64,000 bases of DNA from Phytoseiulus persimilis (lineage: Eukaryota > Arthropoda > Arachnida > Mesostigmata > Phytoseiidae): positions 5,958,775 to 6,022,774 of the forward strand of contig CM075104.1 of NCBI GenBank assembly GCA_037576195.1. The letters are read 5' to 3'. This document shows positions 49,140-64,000 of the stretch, one piece after another. The position numbers were made by a program, and so were the translations under genes. Under the pieces are notes generated by a model, which was not told the DNA's origin, searched no databases, and saw nothing but the letters and a program-made list of their open reading frames with translations. Positions within the stretch are counted from its first letter, which is position 1. Each line of letters opens with the position of its first letter.

Positions 49140-52100
49140 TTACGGTGCACAAAACCGTCTGGAAAGAAGAAACTGCAGCTACCCTTCCAAACCACGGCTG
49201 CTCGTTGGGAGGGAGCCACCCGCTGCGACGTCAGAGCCGAAAGCAGAGCCAGTCCCGTTCACACTGGTCTGGCTCTGGAAGCAGTTGCTGTAGGATCCAG
49301 GATCGATCGCTCGCCGCCGGCTGGTCGGCTAGTCCGACGGCTTTTGTTTCCCAACGAAGTTCCGCCGTCACCACACCACTCAAAAGTCACGCGCCATTTT
49401 TCCCTCGAGGCAACCGATTGTCGAGCTGAGTGGAACCTCTCGTTTCTCCCGGGAGTTGGTCTTCCGCGGACCTCCCGCACTTTTAACGAACCCCCGCATC
49501 ATGGACAGCAACTGAAATTCTCGAGTAAGCCCCGGAAGACCTTTCGTGCGGGACGGTCCGGACCGGGTTCCTGAACGATCGCTCCTGATGGAAACAGGGA
49601 GACGAGTTCTCCATGCGTCGAACCATTTCACGCCGAATCTCTCCAGCTTGTAGTCTCGATTCCACTCGAAAACCTCCCACGGTTTGTCTGGGAAATTTTC
49701 GGAACTTATTGCTGCCGTAAGCGGTTCCATACGTCGGTGCCGTCGAGTTCCCGCGCGGGAAACATCGGGGTAGAGGGGGTTCCGTGAAGAACCGATCTCT
49801 GAAGAGCCGATTCGTCTTGAAAAATTGCGCCGAGGTCGGAAACGAGATCCGGCTGTCGGGGCTCTCGGTCGTCGAAAGCGGAGCCTCTCGAGATTTCGGG
49901 ATGCTATCTGACCATGGAAGATCCTACTTTGCTAAGCAACACGGCTCCGGTTTCGCGGGCAGCGCTGACAGCTCCGCCAACTAAAGAACAAATTTATTTG
50001 CCAGGCGGAGCGCTGTTATGAAATGAAAGCAAATTCATGCCGGTTTTGCGCGTTCGTTCACCCGTCCAACATTCACACTTAAACGCAGCAAATGGGCGCC
50101 GGTTGGATGTCAACAAATCCGAGAGAATCCCGAAGGCGACGACAGCGGGTCGCCTCAGCTTCCAGGTGAACTGCTGGAACCGCGCCAGCTACTGTTCCCC
50201 CAAGCCACACAAAGAATCCGATTGAGCGCGATAAGCTTCAGTCGACAGTGCGGACGCTTCTTCGGAGAAATCTCCCGTCATCGGCGATGTGCGTTGCCAA
50301 GGAGAGAAAGTCAGCGTGGGGACTCCTTCGGATCATCTTCTCCCATTTGGAACGAGCGCTCATCTTCGATGAAGAGCGAAAACGTCACAAAACGCTCGCT
50401 GACCACGGCGCACGATTCAGGCGTGGCGCTTTTGCAAGCCCAAGGGGCTTCAATAGAAAACTGAGGAGTGGTTGAACGTGACAAGCGAACCGCCCCAGTA
50501 CCTAGAACACTTGTCGTCACTGATTATGCCTGCCTGCCTGTCTGTCTGTCTATTTGTGTGTCCCGGTTTGTCTTTGGTTCCATTAGTCTTACTGGATGTG
50601 TGATGCCCTTGGCCCATTCTAGAGTGAGTTCGCATCAAGTCGCTGGCTTCGACGCGTTTAGCTGATGGCTGCTTCTCGATCGCTCCCGCGGTCAACACCC
50701 GCACGTCGAACCCACAGAAGTTTGCTTATGCTCGCAGCATTCCTTTGAATCCTCGTTGTCGACTTCTGAAACTAGGGATGTTGCCACGAATCCGGACCAC
50801 TGCGCCCGTACTGAAACCGATTAGCCAAATGGTGTAACAAACGGTCGCGCCCAAGCATGCGGTACTGAGATCGTCTCTTTTCCTGTCGCTTCATTCGTAG
50901 ATCGGCGTTAACTACAGCGCACACGGCATCACAGTTTGGAAGGAACCGGAACAACTAAGAAACCATTCGAAACGATCCGCCACAGTTTTATATCTCGAGC
51001 TTCGCGAAGCGCACAAAGTGCTCATCAAAAGGGAAAAATTGCCTGACAGCGCGGGCAACGGTCTGTCAAAGCCGCCGATCCCTTGAGCGGAGCTTTGGCG
51101 GTCGCAAAAGTATCAAAATATTCTGTTCCCTTGACAGCGAACCCCAAAAACAGGTAAAGTCCCCATAAACACACGCCTTATCATTTTGAAATGAGTTTCG
51201 AGTCGTTCCCTTCGCAAAGTTCAACTGAAACCATCCCTGAAAACCTATGATATACGCCGGTGGCAACCTTCACGCCTCCGTCGTCTCAGAGAAAAACGCC
51301 AGAGGAGTGACGACCGTAACAGAAATTCGATATTGTCGGTATTGTCGGCTTCGTCTATCGCTGAGGCTCCGCGACGATCCGACCGTCCGCGACGTTGCCA
51401 CCGGAGCTGGCTCCATGGTGTGACAACTCAGCAACGGCTTCGGTGATTAGTCCTTGTCCATCGGTCGGCTCCCCGTCGTCGACCAGCGTCGTCGGGAGAC
51501 TCCTGTCTGCTCCAGGATATCATTAGGCAGATACCTGCTGCATCCCTTGAACACAGGCCTGGAACGGAAGGCGAATCTCCAGAGAACCGAGTTTTTCAAT
51601 TCTTCAAGCGCCGGGGCACTTGGGAGGAACTATCCGGCAGGCTTCCGAAAAGCAGCCGATCGTGCGTTGGTGTGTGTTCCGGGAGCTTGGCGATTGTATC
51701 AGACCCCCGGCATGGGAGCCGTCGCAGAACAATTGAATTAGCGTTCATTTCACCAGAAAGCTTCACGATTCGACGTAGTAGAACTCATCGGTCCCGTGCC
51801 CCTGAAGGGCAGAGACTGCGGCCTACCCGTCGGCTATCGCAACGGCAGCATAAGTCGGGGCTTAGGCCCGTTTGAGAACACTCGGAGATTTTCTTTCGAA
51901 AAGGTTGGAGTTTCGTAAGTTGTTCGAGAGAGCCGCACAACTGGAAAGGACGTGGCTTCGAACTCCAACCTGGAGCTTCAAAATTCATGGAGCGGTCGAA
52001 CTCTGGCGATTCGTTCGGCAGGATTTCCACCGGACGATGTTCGATCGTTGGGCTCTCTCGGATAACAGCAACTTGAACGCTCGTGAATGAGGATGGACAC

Positions 52101-52190
52101 GGCCCTTGTCCGTCCCCTTCCCCCTTCTCGAGCCAGGGAATGGATTCCGAGAGAAGTCTCCTCGGATGACTCTGAAATTTTCGCTTTGGA
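49140..52190. other. No recognisable gene
   Basis: No supported gene. A tetranucleotide run is at 50527-50550. The 202-codon minus frame at 51785-52393 lies opposite the possible AMP-binding fragment and is not convincing. Confidence 0.35.
50527..50550 (+). repeat. (TGCC)3(TGTC)3 tetranucleotide run
   Basis: Three TGCC units directly followed by three TGTC units. Confidence 0.85.
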
Positions 52191-52230
52191 ATTTTTGAGA
52201 GAACTACCGAAATCTCATTTCGGCAAGCAG

Positions 52231-52935
52231 TCGAGACATCGTGGCACCGCCGGTGAAGGTGCTCAGGTTCATTCAACACCCGAACAGAGCGAATGAAAAG
52301 CGGTGAGTAGAACAGCGAAACACTCTCGATCACAGAGTTGCTTCCCGCCAAACCGTGAGGGAATTCGTTTGAGCGCCGCATCTTGCGAGACACGAGTCAT
52401 CTGCACGATGGAAGTGAGTTCCAAGATGCGAGACCACGAACCGTCAGTCACGGAGAGCTGCTTGGCATCGGTGGGTGTTAGGATGGCGCTCCCAGGAGGC
52501 ACGAGGCCTCGAAATGAGATACGCTCAAGGCAAGCGGGCCGGTTGCGGTGGGTTTTCGACTAGCTCTCGGCTGTAACAAGAGCTTCGAGGGAGAATCAAT
52601 TTCCCACCGGATGAGGAGACCGGACTCAGCGGGAGCTGGGATTTCCTCCTTTCTGCCGACGGTCCGGGGTTTGAGGAGCCACTGCTCAGGATCGCGCAAA
52701 ATAGATTGACTCGATACTCCGGAGCAGCGGTGGCCAAGGTGTATGGAATGACAGAACAGGATCACGTTCCGTGGCCATGTACGTATCGTACCCGAATATT
52801 ATACGTTGTATTCCAAGGTTGGACTGTCCTATGCTGCAAGGGAAATTCAAATTAAGCGTGGACGTAGTTACGCATAATATCGTCGGACGATCTGTCCCTC
52901 CCGGTCCGCCATCCAAGTCGAGCTCCAAGTCGTTG
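52231..52935 (+). pseudogene. Possible fragment of an AMP-binding acyl-CoA synthetase
   Basis: Two plus segments can be joined in phase: about 52231-52302 (DIVAPPVKVLRFIQHP, donor GTGAGT) and 52630-52778 (GSWDFLLSADGPGFEEPLL, then AVAKVYGMTEQ, donor GTACGT). The order and spacing match the PPv block, the llSgGaPl block and the YGmTE adenylate motif of 4-coumarate-CoA-ligase-like enzymes. Further on, THNIVGRSVPPG and VELQVVD recall the next conserved block, but sit in different frames. The P-loop SGTTGxPKG and the TGD motif were not found in good form. The result fits a decayed copy or a badly resolved gene. All matches were made by eye, so coincidence is possible. Confidence 0.3.
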
Positions 52936-52999
52936 ATGTGGCGGAACATACAAGCGAGATTCGGAAGCTCAACAGTCCGTTGACAATCGCTGAGCAGGG

Positions 53000-55900
53000 C
53001 CATAGAATTTGAATTCTCCTGCTGGTGGGATCCAACTTCTCGAAGGCACGAAATGAGAGCGAGAACATCACCCTTGGAGAATCCGTTCTCGAAACGCTCC
53101 GGATTTCGAACTTGGTTCAACTGTAACGGACGAACACCAAGGCGACGTACTCCTGGACGCTCATTCGAAAGCGCCGTTGTTGCAAAAGTTCCGAGATCTC
53201 TCTCTCCCCCCATGCTCCGGCCCTGAACGTCGCCAGTTTCGGATTATGTTTCGAATTGAGATCCTGGAGCGAGAAAGTCATGATTCCGGTGACGCGGAGC
53301 CCGGCGAAACGTCACCATGGTTCTGATGGGAAGACTCTGGGAAGCTGGCAAAATTGAGGGTTTCGCCAGAGCCAACCGAAGCTTCCAGGAGCACATAGTT
53401 TGCACCCTCTCCTAGAGAGCACGAACTTCGGCGCTAATGAGTTCGCCACGACAATTGTTCGAGGAGCATCCCCGGAAGTGAGGCAGTTCATCCATTCTCC
53501 AATGTATTGCTCCGCGGCGCGTTTGGTCGCATGCCTGTACTCCAGTGAGCCAATATGCATTTGTTGAGCGAGCGAGGTCGTTTACCCCGGATTCCTCACG
53601 CACTGGGGAGGGGAGGGGAGGGGGGAGATATGAGCGTTAACCGTAACCTGTCAGTTCACCTGATTTATCATATTCGCGAGGGCGGCGCAAGCCATTCGAA
53701 CGTGACTAGCTGGAGCTCGACTAATTCATTTCTCGTGAGAGGACGCCGGCGTGTGGACTGGAGCTCGGTCACCTGATGGCTCTGCGATCTACTCAGGCTC
53801 TCGCTCAAAGAAAATCGGGACGATGTGAGAGTTTTTCCCGGAATTGAACACCGAGGGGGAGCCTGAGAAATCCGCATGAAGTCGCAATGTAAGTCATTAC
53901 ATGTGCTACGCACCGGCTGGGAACTTAGCCACCGCGTCGGCTGAGCCATGCCGGTATCAAACTCATATCATACTCGGGATCGTGGTTCTCCTAGGCACGC
54001 GAAATTGCGCGCCTTCGGGCACAAGGACCCACCAGCAGTCTCTGAATCGATACAGGCAGAGTGTAGGAAATCCAGCGTCAGCCGACGATCTCATCATGCC
54101 CTTTCTCATGTATCCCCAGAACGCTCATAGTAATCTGACCTCGTTCGAGCGATGATACATTCTAATCTCGTCGCCCTGATTGCTTCATGCGTTGGCCTTG
54201 TCGCCTCCTCAGCCCTCCATATGGATGCAAATGTTGGCCACGATTGGAAATATCGCAACCGACGCCACAAGTGCATGGCTCTTGCGATGACATCGTCCGA
54301 GTGGGTAAAAATCGGGAGAATTGAACTGAACACGTGGCAGGGGTGTTAAGCCCCTGCTAGAGCTGAGAGGCAGGATGTTCTGCGAGTGAGTGAGAAGAAG
54401 TAGAGGCTCCTGATTTCAGGATCCATCCTCGATTTCTTAATTTGCAGATTTTCTCTGTCATTCTCGAGGATCGAAAAATGAGTTTCCCGGAATCGTCTTT
54501 CGGGAGAAGAACGGTAACGGGAACAGCTTCGATCCGATGAAGTGAAGGATTACGTCTGAAATGAACTTTTCCGCTCGGAGCGAGAATCGGATTCAGAAAC
54601 ATCAAATATTTACAGCTGCTCAACGAGTTCCAACGACGTAGGGAACGTCTCCTCCCCGAGGACGACTCTCCCGTTTGAATTTTTTCTCTTCTGATAACAA
54701 ACGATATCCATCCATTGCTTGACATGCAAGCTTCGAGCTCACATTCCATTTTGAAACTTCCCTCTCTGCTCGGACAATATCTCACATAAGGGACAGTCGA
54801 TGCCTGCTGCTTCAACTCAGTCTAAGAATAGTTCTTTTGTCGTCGCTGGCTCGGCTTGATTGAGAAACGTACGTGGGAGGGCAAACAGCCATTTCTAATC
54901 TCGCAGCAATGGATGTGAATGAATGAATGGAACCGCTACGAGCTGACTGTACAATGAGTCCCGAGGTTTACCGAGAGTAGATACTTGAGGAATCGATGGT
55001 CCCCAGATATGACCCCCGAGTCCACCGTGGATTCCTGCTCGATCCCCTGGAGCGAGACTTCCTCCGAACTGTACTTTCGATCCTTCAATCTATAGCTCTT
55101 GTAGCCTGATTCGTACTGCTGTGCTTCGCCGAGGTGACGATCCCGCGAAATCAGAGAATCCCCGGTTCCTCGTAACCTTCCTCCCCACAATGATATTTCC
55201 ACTTCGGAGGAGTCTCTTGGAAGCTACGCCGGCTCGCCGAGGGAAAAAGTCTGATCATGACTCCTCGACTTATTGACTCGACATGGAGATCATCGGCAAC
55301 TTATGAGTAAGGCGGTTTAAAATATGCCAAACCGAGAGCCCCGTGAAAAATAAACTCGCTGAAGGTTCAACGGCTTCGATAAGAAACTGTGAAGCATGTG
55401 GCCGTTATTTGTGGATGCGCCAGATGGCGAACCGATTCCAGTGAGCCTTCAGGTCATTGTTTCAGGCTTGCGGCTTTTCCGCTCAACCCATATTTCGCTC
55501 AGCCCGTATCAATGAGCGTCATGTAATTGGCACGATGAGGGACCACATCAGCGGCGAAGAGAGACGGAGATTCTCCTCCACCGATGGGACGGCAGGACGG
55601 AGGCCCAGCGCAAGCCTCGCTCCGAATCGAGTTGACGCCACGATAGCGTCCTCTCGGACAGGAGCCTTCAATCCCCATCGCCAACTCTCACATTCGAAAA
55701 ATGGAGCCGGGTTCATGGTTCCCGAATCCCTCCAGAAGAACGCCGAAATAGGAACCTCGAGCCATGATCAACCCGCTCCACTCATCGAATCTCCGCGCCG
55801 CGAGCCAGAAAAGCTTCCGAGGAGCGGAAAAATGAAACACACTTTCCCAGCAGTGGATCCCGAATTGGCTGAATCTACCCACATACGAGAAGCACTCGGG

Positions 55901-56740
55901 CGACGTCACAGTCATGACCAGGGCTCAGAAGCTCAGGCATTATTCATCAATCATCATCCATCAATCCATGGGTAGATTGATGTATTCGGCATTGTTGCCT
56001 GGGGAACTCCAGCCATGACTTTCCGCGTAGGCGGTGAAATCCTCAGAGCTTCATTCATCGCGAAGCAATTTGAACCATTGGAACGTCACAGACCGTTTCA
56101 TTCTGTATGCACCGTTCATGCAATAACCTCGAGGCGGAATCTGGCGCGGGAAATCTGATCGAACCAAACGCAGCGAGGCAAATTTGAGCCAGCAAATGAC
56201 GCCATCACCTGGTTTGCGTCTGTGAAAACATCATCGACGTGATCGTTCTCCCACGGGAGGTACAGGGAGTGAAGCAGTGCACTTCCGTCGACGGATTCCT
56301 GAAGTCCCCCGAGATATCGACTACGGAAATGGGGAGGTTCATAGTGGAGCTATCGGATTTCCCGAGCTGCGATTTCCGTGGAAATCAACCAAGGCCACGC
56401 TGATAACAGCCTGCGTACTTGATTCCGCATACCATCCCTCCCGAAGAAGGAACTACCCCTCCCCCCCCCCTTGACCCAATAAATCATCGGATTGTCCGAT
56501 TTCCAATCGAATCTCCCTCACTCTCAACAGAGTTCTGAAAAGAGCGTGAACGATCCTCAACTGATTCCGCCTCCGGGAATGATTGAGCTGTAGCTGTCAG
56601 GCAAGGAAGCGTTGCAGAAGGCTAACTCATTTCTTCATCCTCTGCTCAATTCTTCACTCATGGTCTCGAATGGGAAATCCTTATCGTACAACTGATCAAA
56701 AGTGGATAATTGCTGACAGACCATCTGGACACTCACTGTG
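53000..56740. other. No recognisable gene
   Basis: Several frames on both strands (plus 55457-55975, minus 54357-54815, minus 53312-53560) are open but show no known domain. A plus frame at 54152-54349 begins with a hydrophobic stretch, MIHSNLVALIASCVGLVASS, which could be a signal peptide, but the remaining 45 codons are unrecognised. Confidence 0.35.
56461..56470 (+). repeat. Poly-C run, 10 bases
   Basis: Ten C residues following CCCCT; a minus-strand G run like those elsewhere in the window. Confidence 0.85.
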
Positions 56741-56744
56741 ACGA

Positions 56745-57210
56745 ATGGCCGACGTCACGATGAGGAGCCGGGAAGACTGGCGGGAGCGGCCCTGTTCCGA
56801 ACTTCAACCCGGAATCGCCGGTGACGATCGTTTTCTAAAAATTGTGAGCATTGCTCGCAAACTTCCCGACCGCAGAAAATAAGGCTTTCGAAATCTCGGC
56901 CAGTGCGTTCAATCTCGCAGGAGCAAGCTGCAGAAGATATATTGCGTCTCTCGTCGAGTTATAATATGTGAGTTCAATCTCAAGCTGAGTTCGCGCTGGG
57001 AAATTCTTTCAGTTTCTGCCCTCGTTGAGGCTCGCCGAAACGACCCCTGAGGGAATCTCTCTCGCGGTCAGTGTAACGCCCAGAGATCGGGGAATGATCC
57101 CCGTCCGCGCTCAAAACGTTCGTTCAGTCTGTTCAGTGAACAACAGGAGCATCTTTCAGAGCTTGGGAATTCGGAATCGATATCAACAGTATTGGAGTGC
57201 GACTGGTTGA
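56745..57210 (+). CDS. Possible unrecognised two-exon gene
   Basis: An ATG at 56745 opens MADVTMRSREDWRERPCSEL and runs to a GTGAGC donor after 56843, phase 0. A TTCTTTCAG acceptor at 57012 continues in phase with FLPSLRLAETTPEGISLAVS and stops at 57210 after SATG. Alternatively GTTGAA after 57205 is a donor to the TTTCAG acceptor at 57300. No domain is recognised. About 98 residues if it ends at 57210. Confidence 0.22.
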
Positions 57211-57469
57211 ACGAGTCGATCTCTTTGGAGTTTTTTCGCGGTTACGCCGAGCTCGCACGGAATATGTGTTTGTTACACATGAGCCTTGAATACATTTCAG
57301 GCCAAGGCATGTCCGAGGAATCAGAACTGCACCATCGAGTCTTCGATCGCTGTCGTCAAGAACGGCTGCCGCTACATCCATTGAGCTACTCAGGCCCGAG
57401 AATTTCTGATCGTGGAACTTTCTCGAGGAACTCAGAGGATTCCAAGGGAGAACACGCCTGAAAATTCGC

Positions 57470-59610
57470 TGAGCGCGTTAAGCTCTGCGGCAGGGGTACG
57501 AGACTATGTAAACAACTCGTTTTTTCTATAGCTCTCGAGAAAACTCGGAAGCGGGAGTAAGGAAGCAATTTTCTCCGCGAGAGAGGTTTGTGGGAACCTC
57601 TCGGCGCGCGGGATTCAGAGGAAAAAATTACGATGCATATCCTGGGTGATTCCTGCACTCGCTCATCTGTCGTCGCAGGATGAGAACGTCCTCCACGAGG
57701 GGTCGAAATGGACTGGAGACTTGATAATTCGCCGTTTTCGGGAGATGGCGTGAGTGAATCCCTCTGGTAGCGAGTCACCGGGACTATTCCCTCGTTGGAG
57801 CGCTCATCTGAGTCAACGACGGAGGTTTCTCGTCAGTTCATCTGTGAAGTCACTCCTCTTGGGATTACAGGCTGATGGATGGAGATAAATATGTGGAGAT
57901 GAGCCGCTTCCGAGCTCAAAAACGCCAGTAGGTCATAAAAGGGCAGATGAGCGTATGACGGGGAGCTCGGAGCTTTGGGACCTCACTGTTCAAGGAACTA
58001 CCAAGTCATGAGTGCAGGGTACAGAGCAGAGCTCTCATGCCTTTTCCGAATTATGACAGATTCCGCGGCTTCTTGAGTGTAGGAAGATCAGGTGATTGAT
58101 CATCACGTTCTTCATTTCTTCGCTCCCCCACGCGGAGCAACCGAACTGTGGTTTTCTCGTTGTTAAAATCGAAACCTCGGCGTTATCCCAAAGCGCGCTA
58201 CAGCTCCCGAGCCCTGTTAGTGTCTTGCTTGATTCGAGGGAAGCCGAAGCTGTCACTGCTATGGAAGCGCAGTGTGCAAAGAAACAGACGCGTTTGATCT
58301 CGCGTCCAGCAGCAGATGGTCCCTGTCAATTCCTCTCCGAAGTTCGAGTCGGAGAGTAATCTCGAAAAACTCTGAGATTTCTAGGTAAAACGAAATCATG
58401 GCTAAACGCTGCAAGCCCCAGAGGTCGAGATTCACTTTCGTCTCTCCCAGACGGAGGAATCGAAATCTCGAGTGCCTGCAGATCCCCTCGTCAGCTCTTC
58501 GTGTTTTTTTCCATCGAGCAAAATGCGCAAAAGTCACGCAAACCTCGACGGATGCTATTCTGACTTAGAAGAATCGTGCTGAAGACCACAATTATGAAAC
58601 TGTAGAATGGGAGACTCAATACACATCCCTGAATCATCGCGAGGGAGAAACAGGACCGCGTATGGGAGCTTAAGAAAAACTGAGACCCGCAATGAGTCTG
58701 AGAAGACTAGACTTGAGGAATGTCGAGCGCGATGGCTCTTCACACCCCATTCGATCTTGCTTGTGGGGAACCGACAAATGACGCCCAGTTTCTCTCACAA
58801 TGATGGGCAGTGATCCCGGGATCACCGTCAGTTTAGACAGCCTCGTTTTAGACCGGTATATCTCCCAAAGTGTCAGGTACCGCGACTTGGGTCGATTGAG
58901 CTCCGTGCTGATGGTGGATAATACGATGGAGCGGATTCATGGAACAGGAGGCAACGGCAGCAAGCAGCTCAAAGCCAACCACACGAAATCTAGGAACGTT
59001 CCTCATCATGAAAAGCCGTTTACTCTAGTGTGCGTCGCCCCTCCAGTGTCGCCCGATTCCGTTCGCTCCTGGATCCCGCAACATCTCCAGAACCGATTTT
59101 CAATTCACTTGCCTGCATTCTTGAAACGAAAATCGGATCGTCAGGATCATGGGAATCCCGGAGTCTATGATTGACACCTTCACTAGGCATTGCCATCGGT
59201 TTCTCAACCGAAAGGAATGGGGAACCAGGACTGATTCGGCTTCACGAGATGTGTTCTGAGGCGTCACTGGTCGGAATGTACCAAATGGGGATTGGGTGTG
59301 ATCGTAGGTGTACACGATAGCAGCGAAGGAACATTTCTGTCTTTCTTGGCGCGCTTCGACGAGTTCCCAGCCTTGATGGGAAGCCGCGCTACCTTCTCGC
59401 CCGTGCGTCGGGGGCGGGAATATCTACGCGTCTCTGCGATTTCGGGAGCTCTGCATGAATACCAGGCGGGCTTTCTGTATTACTTTCGGTACTTGTGCGT
59501 GTTAGATCCGCCGCATGCTGCAGCTCGGAATCTGTGTCGGGTGGAACTCAGATAGATTAAAAGCATGGTGGAGCGACCGCAGTAGATCCGGTTCCTGAGA
59601 CGGAATGCGG
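57470..59610. other. No recognisable gene
   Basis: Open frames of 60-130 codons on both strands, none with a known motif. Plus frame 59292-59555 has a protein-like end (EYQAGFLYYFRYLCVLDPPH), but no partner exon was found. Confidence 0.35.
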
Positions 59611-59618
59611 GAGCTTAC

Positions 59619-59988
59619 GTCTGATTGTGATTGCGTGCTAACTCTAGCTCGCGACACCGTGACCTACAGATGTAGTCCTTCATGAGATAGGGATCCTCAT
59701 CGTCGGTAAACTTGAATTCACGCCCATCGATACCTGAGGCTCGAAGCAGCGGCCCTCATTCCTTCCTCGAGAAAAACAATGGAGGGAAAGCCCTGTCATC
59801 GCTGGTATCGGAACCTAGCCAGTTCTGCTCGTGGGACGGGGCAATGCTTGTGTCGGTATCGCTGCGGACACTGATGTAGAGATGACCCTGCGAGACGACG
59901 CGAGACCTAGAAGAGACGCTCCCGTTTTCCTTCAAATAACTCCGTCCCCGTTTCGGAGTCTCCCTTCCAAGCCACGTCTCGATCAGCT
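59619..59988 (-). CDS. Possible unrecognised exon pair, minus strand
   Basis: Minus segments 59815-59988 and 59619-59733 join in phase 1 across an 81-bp intron. The acceptors are TATTTCAG and GCCTCAG; the donors are GTTCCG and GTAAGC. The read-through includes ELIETWLGRETPKRGRSYLK, GHLYISVRSDTDTSIAPS and, in the second exon, EFKFTDDEDPYLMKDYICRS. It looks like real protein, but I do not recognise the family and found no credible first or last exon. It lies on the same strand and downstream of the chromoshadow gene. Confidence 0.28.
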
Positions 59989-60574
59989 CTGAAATACTCT
60001 TCCCTCAACTTGATCACGAGCGGCTGCACCGTGAGCCGGGATGTCGACTGCTTGAAATCCGTCAGGCATCTCAAAGAACTCTGAACTTCACTAAGAGATG
60101 GGCAGTTGCAGAACACATATTAGAAGCCTCTTATTCTGCGTGCATCGCTCTGAGAACATTCCGCTGAGAGAGCGAGTACGATATTCGCAGCAGACGGCGT
60201 TCGTAAACGTTTTCCTCGGAAAAATGCCTGAGACGAGCGGTCGATACACTCGACGCTCCATTCCGCTGAACTTTGTCAAGTTCAGAACGCGAGGTAACTG
60301 GCGCTCTGAAATCCATGGAGACGAGGTCCCAACAATCGAGATGTACGGGTTGATTGATCGAAATCTCAACACAATGACCTGTCTGCGTCCGTCGGGGGCG
60401 TATTCAGCGAGAGCGCGATATTCGCTCTCGATGTTATCCGAGAGCGGCATAATGAGTTGAGCTGCCGAGACATTCTAATGCTCGAGTGGTGACAGCGTTC
60501 CGGTGATACGGGGGAATCCATAGAACGTGCTCTGGACACTTTAAACGATCAACAAGTCGGTCATGAGAAATTCA

Positions 60575-60580
60575 TTTATT
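60575..60580 (-). terminator. Candidate poly(A) signal of the chromoshadow gene
   Basis: AATAAA on the minus strand about 340 bp past the stop codon. Confidence 0.35.
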
Positions 60581-60917
60581 CAGGTTCTGAGAACTCAATA
60601 TTCGCTGGATAGCTCACCGAATTGCTGATGTTGGGAGTCGGTGCCATCACATCGCGGAAAGACTCTGGTTGAAGTTCCGATGCGGCGGCACTCTCAGGGC
60701 AACTAACTCTGCGTAAGAACTTGACTTGAAGTGAATTTTCGTCGCATGAGGAAGAAACAAAAACCCCTCTCGATGTTGAGAGGATAATTCAAGGTGAGCC
60801 ACACAGATGGCAGTCGACAGATGAACTACTACATTCTCCTCCATCTCCCTCATGTCCATATGCTATTCATTCCGGAGCGTTCGAAATGGCTGTATACATA
60901 GCGGGCGGTGATGTGAA

Positions 60918-64000
<3,083 letters not shown>

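Noticed and set aside
51935-51970. SRTTGKDVASNSNL on the plus strand, resembling the AMP-binding P-loop SGTTGxPKG
   Set aside because: The PKG residues are missing and the sequence up to the next block does not follow the family, so it was not used to extend the acyl-CoA synthetase fragment.
51785-52393. 202-codon minus-strand frame
   Set aside because: No domain recognised, and it overlaps the possible AMP-binding segment on the other strand.

Overview
This window looks like nuclear DNA of a chelicerate arthropod, most likely a parasitiform mite; that placement is inference. Base composition is near 50% GC. Genes have several exons split by short GT-AG introns, many of about 70-330 bp. One gene encodes an arthropod-type cuticle protein with three chitin-binding domains. 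The only recognisable transposon pieces resemble non-LTR retrotransposons known from ticks. No bacterial operons, CRISPR arrays, tRNA or rRNA genes were seen.

Seven genes can be built exon by exon with consistent splice phases. At 16.25-21.07 kb lie three divergent SARAF-like membrane-protein genes in +, -, + orientation, each with four exons split at the same phase. Two decayed retrotransposon 3' ends follow at 22.0-22.3 and 23.7-24.7 kb. Further right come a CRAL-TRIO lipid-transfer protein (32.5-33.7 kb, +), cytidine deaminase (35.3-36.4 kb, +), an FKBP-like TPR co-chaperone (38.3-42.6 kb, +), a CPAP3/obstructor cuticle protein (45.1-49.1 kb, -) with a TATA box, and a heterochromatin-protein-1-type gene (60.9-61.95 kb, -) that shows only the chromoshadow half.

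The rest, about two thirds of the window, holds no gene I can name. Several places have protein-like open frames with matching splice phases (about 11.3-11.6, 13.06-13.4, 26.6-26.8, 28.3-29.0, 56.7-57.2, 59.6-60.0 kb). A stretch near 52.2-52.9 kb resembles parts of an AMP-binding acyl-CoA synthetase. These are given with low confidence.

The genes do not form one pathway; this is an ordinary mosaic of unrelated housekeeping and structural genes. The most unusual local structure is the SARAF-like cluster, whose copies keep the luminal cysteine framework but have completely different cytosolic tails. Exon coordinates were read by eye and checked only by reading-frame arithmetic, not by transcripts.
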